Assembly: GCA_903828515.1 (NCBI GenBank)
Contig: CAIKMD010000007.1
Span: forward strand, 186,001-250,000
Source of the DNA: an uncultured Rhodospirillales bacterium
GTDB lineage: Bacteria; Pseudomonadota; Alphaproteobacteria; ATCC43930; CGMCC-115725
DNA length: 64,000 nucleotides
Direction of reading: 5' to 3'
Shown here: positions 7,828-18,618 of the stretch, piece by piece
Numbering within the stretch: position 1 is the first letter of the stretch
How the letters are laid out: each line of letters begins with the position of its first letter
Notes under the pieces: model-generated
The model's database searches: none
The model's input: the letters and a program-made list of their open reading frames with translations, nothing else
What the model was told of the DNA's origin: nothing
Translations under genes and position numbers: made by a program

Positions 7828-9168
7828 ATGCCCACGCCCGTTAGACGGCCATTTCATTCGGTGCTGAAGGATTTTCGCGCCGGCACTGACAGCCCGAGCG
7901 CGTTCCTCGACCGCTGCCTCGCGACGCTCGACGCGATCGAGCCGCAGGTGATGGCGTTCGTCCATTACGACGCCGCGGCCGCACGGGCAGCCGCGGCGCA
8001 ATCCACCGCGCGCTGGCGTGCCGGACAACCGCTATCGCCGATCGACGGCATGCCGGTCGGCATCAAGGACATCATCGAGACCTACGATTTTCCGACCGAG
8101 ATGGGTTCGGCCTATTTCAAAGGCTGGCGCTCGAACCGCGATGCGGCTTCGGTCGAGGGGTTACGTGAAGCGGGCGCCGTCATTCTCGGCAAGACGGTCA
8201 CCACCGAATTCGCTACCGCCCCGCCGGGGCCGACACGCAATCCCTGGGACACGAACCGCACACCGGGCGGCTCATCGAGCGGCTCGGCCGCGGCGGCGGG
8301 AAGCGGCATGATCGTGGTGGGGCTGGGCACGCAGGTGCTCGGTTCGATCCTGCGCCCGGCCAGTTTCTGCGGCTGTGTCGGCTTCAAGCCCAGCCTCGGT
8401 GCGGTCAATCGCGGCGGCAGCCATGACGGCCTCAGCCAAAGTGTTCACGGCGCGCTGGCGGCCAGTATCGAAGACGCCTGGATCATGCTGCGTGAGATCG
8501 TCGACCGCGTCGGCGGCGATCCGGGCTATGGCGGCTTGATCGGGCCGAGCGAGCCACCAGCAGCCATGAAGCCGAAGCGCCTGGCGGTGATCGAAAGTCC
8601 CGGCTGGCCGAAAGTCGCGCCCGATGCGATTGCCGTTTTCGAGAACGCGGTCGATCGTCTCGGCAAGGCCGGTGTCACGATCATTCGGCGTCGCGCGCAT
8701 GCCGGGCTCGACAAGGTGGAGCATTCGCTCGATCGCACCATGCCCGTGTCGCAAGCGATCAACGGCTGGGAAAGCAGCTGGGCGCTCAAATCCTACCGCG
8801 CGCGCGACCCGTCGAAGCTCTCGCAATTCTCGCTCGACCGTCTGGCCGAGGCCGAGACAATGACGTTGGCGTTTTTCCGCGAGCGTCTGGCCGAACGCGA
8901 GGCGATCCGCGCACTCTACGCCACGCTCAAATCCGAGTGCGATGCGACCATCACGCTGGCGGCGACCGGTCCAGCGCCAACGGGCATGGGCACCGGCGAT
9001 CCAGCCTGTGTCGTCGCGGGTTCGTGTCTCGGCGTGCCGGTGATCTCGTTGCCCGTGCTCGAAGTCGAGGGGCTGCCGGTCGGGGTGCAGCTCATGGGCT
9101 TTCTCGATGCCGATGCCGCGCTTATCGCGACGGCGCGCTGGGTACAGGACACGCTCGCCGCAAACTGA
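7828..9168 (+). CDS. Amidase signature family protein
   Basis: 446 aa. The Ser-cisSer-Lys triad region is present: Lys in GIKDI (near residue 75), the GGSSSGSAAA loop and the nucleophilic Ser in LGSILRPASFCG. The usual TDTGGSIR context is changed to TQVLGSILR, an uncommon but complete nucleophile site. Family members hydrolyse amides to acid plus ammonia. ATG 7828 follows GAAGGAG 8 bp upstream. It is divergent from the cupin operon across ~107 bp, so shared regulation is plausible. It may release nitrogen or a carboxylate from the compound handled by this cluster; GatA is unlikely because GatB/C are absent. Confidence 0.88.
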   Translation: MPTPVRRPFHSVLKDFRAGTDSPSAFLDRCLATLDAIEPQVMAFVHYDAAAARAAAAQSTARWRAGQPLSPIDGMPVGIKDIIETYDFPTEMGSAYFKGWRSNRDAASVEGLREAGAVILGKTVTTEFATAPPGPTRNPWDTNRTPGGSSSGSAAAAGSGMIVVGLGTQVLGSILRPASFCGCVGFKPSLGAVNRGGSHDGLSQSVHGALAASIEDAWIMLREIVDRVGGDPGYGGLIGPSEPPAAMKPKRLAVIESPGWPKVAPDAIAVFENAVDRLGKAGVTIIRRRAHAGLDKVEHSLDRTMPVSQAINGWESSWALKSYRARDPSKLSQFSLDRLAEAETMTLAFFRERLAEREAIRALYATLKSECDATITLAATGPAPTGMGTGDPACVVAGSCLGVPVISLPVLEVEGLPVGVQLMGFLDADAALIATARWVQDTLAAN

Positions 9169-9183
9169 CCGCCGCGACAAAAA

Positions 9184-9213
9184 AGTCCCTCTCCCCGTGA
9201 AGGGAGAGGGACT
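9184..9213. terminator. Perfect 12-bp inverted repeat (terminator/REP-like)
   Basis: AGTCCCTCTCCC (9184-9195) and GGGAGAGGGACT (9202-9213) form a perfect 12-bp stem with a 6-nt loop between the amidase stop and the convergent small gene. An A-run precedes it (9179-9184), giving a U-run on the minus strand transcript. Likely a bidirectional terminator and a copy of the dispersed repeat also seen at 3759. Confidence 0.65.
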
Positions 9214-9235
9214 GAAATGCCTGTCGGTCGTGGTG

Positions 9236-9550
9236 TCAGACCGATTCGGTTTCTTCCTCGTTGGTCACCATTAGATGGTGGGTGCGCGGATAGAACACCG
9301 TGACCCCGCTGGTGAAACGACAGAAGGCGAAACCGGTGACGTCGTGGCCGGTGCGTGTCGTGTAGGTCTCGCCGATCCCCGTTGCGATGACGCCTTCGTC
9401 GGTCAGGACGGTGACGTCGGTGCCCATCTGGTTGAGGACGACGATGTCGCCGCCTTCATCCGGCATGAGTTCCTTCAGAGCCAGGGTAAGGGTCTGGCCC
9501 GAAGGCGCGTCGTGAGATGCAGTGCTGAGGCTGAAGATTCGTGTGGTCAT
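9236..9550 (-). CDS. Small uncharacterised protein in surface-protein cluster
   Basis: 104 aa. I do not recognise a family. The ATG at 9550 was chosen; the longer open frame upstream would run into the neighbouring large gene's coding region. The sequence is beta-rich with no signal peptide or membrane segment and ends in an acidic tail (TNEEETESV). It lies 28 bp downstream of the large RTX-like gene on the same strand, so is probably co-transcribed. A role as an accessory to the secreted protein is inference only. Confidence 0.65.
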   Translation of the reverse strand: MTTRIFSLSTASHDAPSGQTLTLALKELMPDEGGDIVVLNQMGTDVTVLTDEGVIATGIGETYTTRTGHDVTGFAFCRFTSGVTVFYPRTHHLMVTNEEETESV

Positions 9551-9578
9551 GGCGTTCCCCGCTTTCCTTCCCTGGTGT

Positions 9579-12137
<2,559 letters not shown>

Positions 12138-12139
12138 GA

Positions 12140-12916
12140 TCAATTACCCTGCAAAACGGTTGCGTTGGTATGGATGAGGTTCGCCACGTCGCGGTACGGC
12201 GCTTGCGGTTTCACCAGACGGCGCTTGCGGCGGCGGTAGAACGCGACGCCAAGCAGGCCGGTGCCGAACACCGCGAACGATCCCGGCTCCGGCACGCTGG
12301 TCGTGCCGCTGAGTTGGAGGAAGGTCGGGTAAGCCGACAGCGCGAAGATCGCGGTGTCGCCCGGCGGCAAGCCGAGGCCGGTGAAGATCAGATCGCCGTA
12401 GTTGTTCAGCGTGACCGACAGTCCGGCGAACGGATTGCCAGGGTCGTTGGGGATGACCGTGACCTGCGATCCGGCGATCTGCAGGATGGCCCCGTTTTGG
12501 GTGCTCGAGCAGCTCAACGATACGGAGGGCGCGAAACTGCCCGCGCACAGATTCTCGTTCGCCTGCAGATTGAGGATTGTCTGGCCGGGTGTACCGCCGA
12601 CGTAAAGGTCGGAGATGTTGAACCCGGTATTGTTGGTGATCCCGATCAGCACATAGCCGCTGTTGTTATAGGCGCCGGACTGCGGCGAGCCGTTGGGCGG
12701 GAAACTCGGGGTGATGACGAAGTTCAGGCCCGATTGAGTGACGGTCAGGACTTCGCTGCAGTCGCTGATGGCGTATCCGCCGGACCCGTTATTCGTCGGG
12801 GTGAAGGCTGGACAGGTGATTGCTTGTGCCGGCGTGGGCGCGACCGTCAGCAATCCAGCGGTCAGGATCGTGAGGGCCGTGGCGCCAAATGCCAGACGGG
12901 CCAGAAACGCGAACAT
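12140..12916 (-). CDS. PEP-CTERM sorting domain protein with C-terminal extension
   Basis: 258 aa. N-terminal signal peptide (hydrophobic segment ~8-28, cleavage near PAQA-IT), then a Cys-containing beta-rich domain of ~170 residues. Next comes SVPEPGSFAVFGTGLLGVAF followed by YRRRKRR, the PEP-CTERM signal processed by exosortases. Such signals normally end the protein; here about 25 more residues follow the Arg cluster. ATG 12916 has GAAGGAGG just upstream. The gene leads the cluster and is nearly abutted to the large secreted-protein gene. The exosortase itself is not in the window. The protein is likely exported and linked to the surface or an exopolysaccharide matrix. Confidence 0.85.
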   Translation of the reverse strand: MFAFLARLAFGATALTILTAGLLTVAPTPAQAITCPAFTPTNNGSGGYAISDCSEVLTVTQSGLNFVITPSFPPNGSPQSGAYNNSGYVLIGITNNTGFNISDLYVGGTPGQTILNLQANENLCAGSFAPSVSLSCSSTQNGAILQIAGSQVTVIPNDPGNPFAGLSVTLNNYGDLIFTGLGLPPGDTAIFALSAYPTFLQLSGTTSVPEPGSFAVFGTGLLGVAFYRRRKRRLVKPQAPYRDVANLIHTNATVLQGN

Positions 12917-13146
12917 AGTGCCTCCTTCGGTGGGCGGAGAGCATTCTGCTCGTTAACCAAGATTGGGTTCTGGGTTAACCATATACGCCTGTGGTTTTCC
13001 GAAGTAAAGGATAAATTAACTATAAATTTCAAGAATATAGAGTTAATCAGTATTAATAAACGTCGTGAATAATTACAGATGTAAAAGAAGATTACACTTA
13101 GTATTAAGAAAGCTATTCTTTAGAAACACTTATATTTTTGGCCGGT
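12917..13146. promoter_or_regulatory. AT-rich upstream region of PEP-CTERM gene with palindrome
   Basis: 230 bp without a gene, markedly AT-rich compared with its surroundings, especially 13005-13140. GTTAACC (12952-12958) and GGTTAAC (12973-12979) form an inverted repeat with a 14-bp spacer about 40 bp upstream of the start codon, a reasonable operator position. No sigma-54 consensus was found in it. The minus-strand promoter for the surface cluster should lie here. Confidence 0.45.
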
Positions 13147-13551
13147 TCAGCGCTTAGCGTTGTGAATAAGGTAAGAAGCGAAGTCCACCGGCTTCAGCTT
13201 CAGTTCCTCGCGCTCGCCGCCGCCTTCGAGTGCGCGGCCGACGATGATGTGACTTTCGACGTGGCGTGGATCGACCTTGAACAGGCCGCGTGCGTCGCGG
13301 ATGCGCGGGTAGTAGCGGGGATCGAGCGCGGTTTCGCGCTTGGCCAGCCGCTCGAGCACCGCGTCTTCATCGAGACCCTCGATCGGTTCTTTCTTGACGA
13401 TGGACCAGTCGGTCTCGCCGGCCCAGCCTTGGGCGACGAGATCCTTGATCGGATCGGACGCGACGCCGACTTTGAAGACGTTCTTGCTCACACCGACATC
13501 GGCGGCCCATTTGGAAAATTTGACGCTGCGCGCCACGTAGATCACGTCCAT
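13147..13551 (-). CDS. Conserved hypothetical protein
   Basis: 134 aa from the ATG at 13551, preceded by GGGGA; in-frame ATGs at 13578 and 13608 lack a clear ribosome site, so the start is uncertain by up to 19 residues. The start MDVIYVARSVKFSKWAADVG followed by a KVGVASDP segment loosely recalls GIY-YIG/T5orf172-type beta-alpha-beta starts, but no catalytic set can be confirmed. No signal peptide or membrane segment; it ends in a basic tail. Divergent from the solute-binding protein gene. Function unknown. Confidence 0.65.
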   Translation of the reverse strand: MDVIYVARSVKFSKWAADVGVSKNVFKVGVASDPIKDLVAQGWAGETDWSIVKKEPIEGLDEDAVLERLAKRETALDPRYYPRIRDARGLFKVDPRHVESHIIVGRALEGGGEREELKLKPVDFASYLIHNAKR

Positions 13552-13640
13552 GCTTTTCCCCGCATCGCCTTCGGCCATCGTCTGGCGTTGATTTCCAGTT
13601 TCCTTCATAAGCACGCGGCAGGGCAAGGCCGGGTGGCGCG

Positions 13641-15239
13641 ATGACGCTGAGGTGGATGGCAAGGGGATTTTCGCGCGCGGCGATCGCGGTGATGCTCGGT
13701 GCCGTCGTCGTCCTGCCGTCGCTCGTCGAAGCCAGGACGCTGCGCTGGGCCAGCGATCAGGATCTCTATTCGCTCGACCCCTATGCGCGGCAAGAGACGT
13801 TTCTCCTGTCGTTCGTGTCCAACATCTACGAGCCTTTGGTGCGGCGCGACCGCAATCTGCAGCTCGAGCCGGCCCTGGCCGTGCGGTGGTTCGCCGAGGA
13901 ACCGACACGATGGCGCTTCGAACTGCGGCACGACGTGCGGTTCCAGGGCGGGGAGGCGTTCACTGCCGACGATGTCGTGTTTTCGTTCGCGCGCGTGCGC
14001 GATTCCAATCTCGCCAATGCGCTCGCCAGCATCGCCCGCGTGGTCAAGGTCGACGATTTCACCGTCGACATTCTCACCAACGAGCCTGACTCGATCCTGC
14101 CCGAAGAAATCACGGTGTGGGATATCATGAGCGCGCGATGGGCGACCGAGAACAACGCGGTCGATACGGCCAACACGCGCCAGACCGACAATAATTACGC
14201 GGCGCAGCACGCCAATGGGACTGGCCCGTTCATGGTCGCCGAGCGCAAGCCCGACAGCGAGACCGTTTTGGTACCCAACCCGCAATGGTGGGATAAGCCG
14301 CTGCACGATCTCGATCGCATCGTGTTCCGGCCGATGCCGGGCACCGCGTCGGTCAACGCGTTGCTCGCCGGCAATCTCGACGTGCTCTCGACCGTGCCGA
14401 CCCAATCGGCCGATCGCATCGCCCGGTCATCGGTTGCCCATCTTGTACAAGGACCCGAGCTGCGCACCATCTTTCTCGGCTTCAACCTGGCGCGCGACGA
14501 GCTGATCGACAGCGATGTCAAAGGCCGCAATCCATTCCGCGACCGCCGCGTGCGTCAGGCCTTTGCGCAGGCGATCGACGAAGACAGGATCAAGGCGAAA
14601 GTGATGCGCGGCTTTGCCCGGCCCGCGGGTCTATTGGTTGGGCCCGGCATCAATGGGTATGACGCGGCGCTCGATACGCGACCGACGTTCGATCCCGGCA
14701 CCGCCAAAGCCTTGCTCGCCGATTCAGGTTACCCGAACGGCTTTTCCCTCGGGATGGACTGTCCCAACGACCGCTACGTGAACGACGAGGCGATTTGCGA
14801 TGCCGTCGTCGCGATGCTGGCGAAGATCGGCGTGAAAGTGAAACTCGATGCCGAAACCCGTGGCAAGGTTTTCGGCAAACTGTTGCTGCCCGACTATCGC
14901 TCGAGCCTCTTTCTTTTGGGTTGGTCGGCGCCCACCTATGACGCGCTCAATCCGTTGGTCAACCTTGCCGCCACGCGCAACCGCGACGCGCATCGGGGTG
15001 ATGCGAATTTCACCGGTTATTCCAATCCGGCGCTCGACACGCTGCTTACCCGCATCGGCGAAGAGTTCGCGGTGCCGGAACGAACCGAGTTGCTCCACCA
15101 GGCACTGGCGATGGTGCGCGACGATCTGGCCTATCTGCCGCTTCATCAACAGCAACTCGTCTGGGCCGCGCGCAACAATGTCGAACTGGTGCAGCGCGCC
15201 GACGGCACGTTTCCGCTGCGCTACGTCGTCGTGAAGTAG
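13641..15239 (+). CDS. ABC transporter substrate-binding protein, family 5 (peptide/opine/nickel type)
   Basis: 532 aa. A signal peptide is visible (hydrophobic segment ~11-29, then VEARTLRWASDQD). The SBP_bac_5 features are LEPALAVRWF, the long lobe with NPFRDRRVRQAFAQAID and the C-terminal PLHQQQLVWAARNN. In the family these bind peptides, opines or related ligands in the periplasm for an ABC importer. No permease or ATPase genes are adjacent: it is flanked by a divergent hypothetical gene and a convergent malate synthase gene. It is therefore an orphan binding protein that may serve a transporter elsewhere. Confidence 0.9.
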   Translation: MTLRWMARGFSRAAIAVMLGAVVVLPSLVEARTLRWASDQDLYSLDPYARQETFLLSFVSNIYEPLVRRDRNLQLEPALAVRWFAEEPTRWRFELRHDVRFQGGEAFTADDVVFSFARVRDSNLANALASIARVVKVDDFTVDILTNEPDSILPEEITVWDIMSARWATENNAVDTANTRQTDNNYAAQHANGTGPFMVAERKPDSETVLVPNPQWWDKPLHDLDRIVFRPMPGTASVNALLAGNLDVLSTVPTQSADRIARSSVAHLVQGPELRTIFLGFNLARDELIDSDVKGRNPFRDRRVRQAFAQAIDEDRIKAKVMRGFARPAGLLVGPGINGYDAALDTRPTFDPGTAKALLADSGYPNGFSLGMDCPNDRYVNDEAICDAVVAMLAKIGVKVKLDAETRGKVFGKLLLPDYRSSLFLLGWSAPTYDALNPLVNLAATRNRDAHRGDANFTGYSNPALDTLLTRIGEEFAVPERTELLHQALAMVRDDLAYLPLHQQQLVWAARNNVELVQRADGTFPLRYVVVK

Positions 15240-15240
15240 T

Positions 15241-16860
15241 TTAGACGCCCTCGCCGATCAGCTTCTCGTAGGCCGGAATCGTCAGCCATTCGGGAAAGTG
15301 CTCCGCCGCGAGCAGATCGCGGAAGATATTGCCGGCGTCGTCATACCGGTTGCCGGCAGGCGCGCCGGCCTTGAGCGCTGTCAGCTCCTCGTCGAGGATG
15401 CCGTTGCACAGAGCGAGGTCGACCTTGCGCCCATCGTCCAGTTTCGCGCCGTGACGAATCCACTGCCAGACTTGCGCCCGGCTGATTTCGGCGGTGGCGG
15501 CGTCCTCCATCAGGTGATGCAGCGGAACGCAGCCGAGCCCCTTCAACCAGGCTTCGAGATAACCGATGCCGACACTGAGATTCGCGCGCAGGCCGCCTTC
15601 GGTGATCGTGCCTTCCGGTACCTTCAAGAGATCGGCGGCAACGACGTTCACGTCCTGGCGCTTGCGGGCGATCTGATTGGCCTCCGGCATCGCCTTGTCG
15701 AAGATTTCCTTGGCGATCGGAACCAGCCCGGGATGCGCCACCCATGTCCCGTCATGCCCGTCTGTCGCCTCGCGATTTTTGTCGGTGCGGACTTTCTGCA
15801 TCGCGGCTTCGTTCGCCGCCTCGTCGTTGCGGATCGGAATCTGCGCCGCCATGCCGCCCATCGCGTGAACGTTGCGCCGGTGACAGGTCTTGATCAGCAG
15901 GGCGCTGTAGCTGCGTAGAAAATGCGCGGTCATCGTGACCTGGGCGCGATCCGGCATCATCACGGTGCCGTCTTCGGCGAATTTCTTGATGTAGCTGTAG
16001 ATGTAGTCCCAGCGCCCGCAATTGAGACCCGACGAATGCTCCTTGAGCGCATGCAGGATCTCGTCCATCTCGAACGCGGCCATGATGGTCTCGATCAGCA
16101 CCGTGGCCTTGATCGTCCCGCGCGGGATGCCGAGTACCCGCTGGCTTTCGATGAAGACGTCGTTCCACAGCTTGGCTTCGTGCCGGCTTTCCATCTTCGG
16201 CAGATAGAAATAGGGGCCGGTGCCGCGCGCGATCAGTTCCTTGGCGTTGTGGAAAAAATAGAGGGCGAAATCGAACAGCGCGCCGGACATTGGCTGGCCA
16301 TCGACCAGAACATGCGCCTCGGGCAGGTGCCAGCCGCGCGGCCGGACCAACAAGGTCGCGATGGTCGGCTTCAATTCGTAATGCCGGTTCGTCGTCGGAT
16401 CGTCATAGGTCACGCTGCGGCGGGCTGCGTCCATCAGGTTGATCTGACCCTCGATCAGATTGTCCCAGGTCGGCGTATTCGAATCCTCGAAATCCGCCAT
16501 GAAGACGCTGGCGCCGGAATTGAGCGCGTTGATGACCATCTTGCGGTCGGTCGGTCCGGTGATCTCCACGCGGCGGTCGAGCAGGTCTTTGGGCAGGGGC
16601 CCAACCGTCCAGTCCGTGTCGCGGATCGCCTTTGTCTCGGCCGGGAAGTCGGGTCGCCAGCCGCCGTCGAGTTTGGTCTGCACGGCGGCGCGTTCGGCCA
16701 GCAGGCGTTTGCGCTCGGCGCCGAATTTGCGCTCGAGCGCCGCCGCGAAGGCGAGCGCCGCCGGGGTCAGAACGCGTTCATAACCGGGCTTCGATTTTGC
16801 CCGCAGTTCGACGCCGGGGGGTGCGATCTTCGTTGCTGCTTCGGTGATGGTGTCGGTCAT
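15241..16860 (-). CDS. aceB: Malate synthase A
   Basis: 539 aa, typical for the A isoform (about 530 aa; G isoform ~720). It condenses glyoxylate with acetyl-CoA to malate in the glyoxylate cycle. The family signature EHSSGLNCGRWDYIYSYIKK is present, as are the barrel segments FMADFEDSNTPTW and GGMAAQIPI. ATG 16860 was chosen because GGAGG lies 5 bp upstream (16866-16870); an in-frame ATG 8 codons earlier would place this site inside the gene. No isocitrate lyase gene lies nearby. A tandem glycine riboswitch precedes it, suggesting that its job here includes disposal of glyoxylate derived from glycine. Confidence 0.95.
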   Translation of the reverse strand: MTDTITEAATKIAPPGVELRAKSKPGYERVLTPAALAFAAALERKFGAERKRLLAERAAVQTKLDGGWRPDFPAETKAIRDTDWTVGPLPKDLLDRRVEITGPTDRKMVINALNSGASVFMADFEDSNTPTWDNLIEGQINLMDAARRSVTYDDPTTNRHYELKPTIATLLVRPRGWHLPEAHVLVDGQPMSGALFDFALYFFHNAKELIARGTGPYFYLPKMESRHEAKLWNDVFIESQRVLGIPRGTIKATVLIETIMAAFEMDEILHALKEHSSGLNCGRWDYIYSYIKKFAEDGTVMMPDRAQVTMTAHFLRSYSALLIKTCHRRNVHAMGGMAAQIPIRNDEAANEAAMQKVRTDKNREATDGHDGTWVAHPGLVPIAKEIFDKAMPEANQIARKRQDVNVVAADLLKVPEGTITEGGLRANLSVGIGYLEAWLKGLGCVPLHHLMEDAATAEISRAQVWQWIRHGAKLDDGRKVDLALCNGILDEELTALKAGAPAGNRYDDAGNIFRDLLAAEHFPEWLTIPAYEKLIGEGV

Positions 16861-16911
16861 GGGATCCTCCAGTCGGCGCTTCACAGACGGCCGTTAGCTA
16901 CGGCCGGTTGA

Positions 16912-17125
16912 GCGCCCCCTCTGTCCCATGACCTGAAAGATTGACCGGCCTCGGTCGAAAGTCTCAGCGGCCGGCGTACCTCGTCGGTGAGACGCGTTGC
17001 CCGGATGGGATCTGCGTCTGCTTTCCAGAGTGCTGTGCCCGCACAGTCCTTTTGCCTGAGAGTTTCCGGGGCGGTTGCTCCTTCGGCGCCCGGTCGAAAC
17101 CGGGTCTCTCCTGCACGGGCGTAAA
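16912..17125 (-). promoter_or_regulatory. Tandem glycine riboswitch upstream of malate synthase
   Basis: Read on the minus strand. Aptamer 1 shows CAGGAGAG (17113-17106), CGCCGAAGGAGCAA, AAACTCTCAGGCAAAAGGAC and a closing CACTCTGGA, which match the glycine (gcvT-type) aptamer core. Aptamer 2 shows CACCGACGAGGTA, a GCCGGCC/GGCCGGT stem, CTTTCAGGTCATGGGACAGA and a GAGGGG end, a more divergent copy. A CGGCCG/CGGCCG hairpin (16888-16906) follows, then the Shine-Dalgarno at 16866-16870. No U-tract follows that hairpin, so translational control is more likely than termination. Glycine riboswitches before malate synthase are known in SAR11. The first aptamer is near certain, the second likely. Confidence 0.9.
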
Positions 17126-17224
17126 GCGAAAAAACCCTAACATCGCGGCTGGCGAAAGAACAGCGCAAGTTGCGCGGCGTCGTGTGCGTGACGGATTTAC
17201 CGTTTGCCATTGCTATCCCCCGCT

Positions 17225-18442
17225 TCACTGACTGATGTGAATCATCTCGCGCACCACCGGATAGGTCTGTGCGGCCCAGCGACGGCCACTGAACACCCCG
17301 TAATGGCCGACGCCGAATTGCATGTAATGCTTTTTCATGTAGGGCTTGATGCCGGTGCACAGATCCTGCGCCGCCAGGGTCTGCCCGATCGAGCAGATAT
17401 CGTCACGCTCGCCTTCGACGGTGAGGAGAAAGGTGCGCTTGATCTTGCCGGGATCCACACGCCGACCGTGCCAGCGCATCTCGCCGCGCGGCAGATCGTG
17501 TTCCTGAAACACCGACCGGATGGTTTCGATGAAGAAGTCCGCAGACAAGTCCATCACAGCGAAATACTCGTCGTAGAATTTTCGCGCGGGTTCAGCCTTG
17601 TCGAATTCGCCACGGCTGAGCTGACCGTAAAGGTCCTGAAACGCTTTCACATGGCGATCGATGTTCATGCTCATGAAGGCGATCAATTGCACGAAGCCGG
17701 GATAGACCGAGCGGAACGCGCCGCCATAACGCCAGGGCACATGGCTGATCAACGAGGTGCGAAACCAATCGAGCGGATGCTCGGTCGCGAAGCTGTTGAC
17801 CTTGGTCGGGTTGATGCGCGTATCGATCGGTCCGGCCATCAGGGTCATGCTGCGCGGCTGCGCCGGGTGGCCGTCCTCGGCCATGACGGCAGCGGCGACC
17901 AGGGTCGGCACCGAAGGCTGACAGATCGCGACGACATGACAGCCGGGGCCGATCACGGTCATGAACTCGATCAGATGATCGACGAACTCGTCGATCCCGA
18001 AGGCCCCTTTGCTGAGCGGCACGTCGCGCACGTTGTGCCAATCGGTGATGTAGACGTCGTGATCGGGCAACATCGTGCGTACCGTGTCGCGCAACAGGGT
18101 CGCGAAATGTCCCGACATCGGGGATACCACGAGCACCGGCGGTTGCGGCGTCTCGATCTGTTTCTCGAAATGCAGGAGCGTGCAAAAAGGAGTCTTGCAC
18201 ACCACCCGTTCGATGATCTCGACCTCGCGGTTGCCGACCAGCACCGAATTGAGGGCGAAAGGGGGACGCTTATGGGTGAGGCCGGAGCGCATGATGATTT
18301 CGCTCGCCGCCGCCATATTCCGCATCAGCGGGTCCGCCGAAGCACCATTCGTCGGCGCGTTCAACATGCCGGCGCCCATTTCGGCGAGCATGAGGAGGGG
18401 CATCTTGAGGTCGGCAAAGGCTTGATAGGCCTGATACATCAT
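17225..18442 (-). CDS. phaZ: Intracellular polyhydroxybutyrate depolymerase
   Basis: 405 aa. Start taken at ATG 18442 because known intracellular depolymerases begin with a short M(L/M)YQ segment; an open frame of 32 residues upstream is probably not translated. The enzyme mobilises PHB granules. Seen: VVAICQPSVPT with the catalytic Cys174 in the C-Q-P context typical of this class (in place of a Ser lipase box), and the C-terminal VGHYGVFSGRRW with the catalytic His. It is divergent from a GST gene. The presence of phaZ implies a PHB-storing organism; phaC is not in the window. Confidence 0.93.
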   Translation of the reverse strand: MMYQAYQAFADLKMPLLMLAEMGAGMLNAPTNGASADPLMRNMAAASEIIMRSGLTHKRPPFALNSVLVGNREVEIIERVVCKTPFCTLLHFEKQIETPQPPVLVVSPMSGHFATLLRDTVRTMLPDHDVYITDWHNVRDVPLSKGAFGIDEFVDHLIEFMTVIGPGCHVVAICQPSVPTLVAAAVMAEDGHPAQPRSMTLMAGPIDTRINPTKVNSFATEHPLDWFRTSLISHVPWRYGGAFRSVYPGFVQLIAFMSMNIDRHVKAFQDLYGQLSRGEFDKAEPARKFYDEYFAVMDLSADFFIETIRSVFQEHDLPRGEMRWHGRRVDPGKIKRTFLLTVEGERDDICSIGQTLAAQDLCTGIKPYMKKHYMQFGVGHYGVFSGRRWAAQTYPVVREMIHISQ

Positions 18443-18618
18443 GGGAGGCACGACACTCCATTGCGACCACGTGGAGCGGCGCCGCGGCATTGCCACCGCA
18501 CCGTCCCGGATAGCGATATGCAATATGTACACCAGCACGACGGTCGGCCCTTGTTGCCGCTTGGCACACGCTTTGCGTTCACAAAAGAGGCAGATGTCTT
18601 CAACAGAACGGTGAGGCG

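Noticed and set aside
16881-17360. 159-codon minus-strand frame upstream of malate synthase
   Set aside because: It spans the glycine riboswitch and the end of phaZ; the conserved signal there is RNA structure, not protein.
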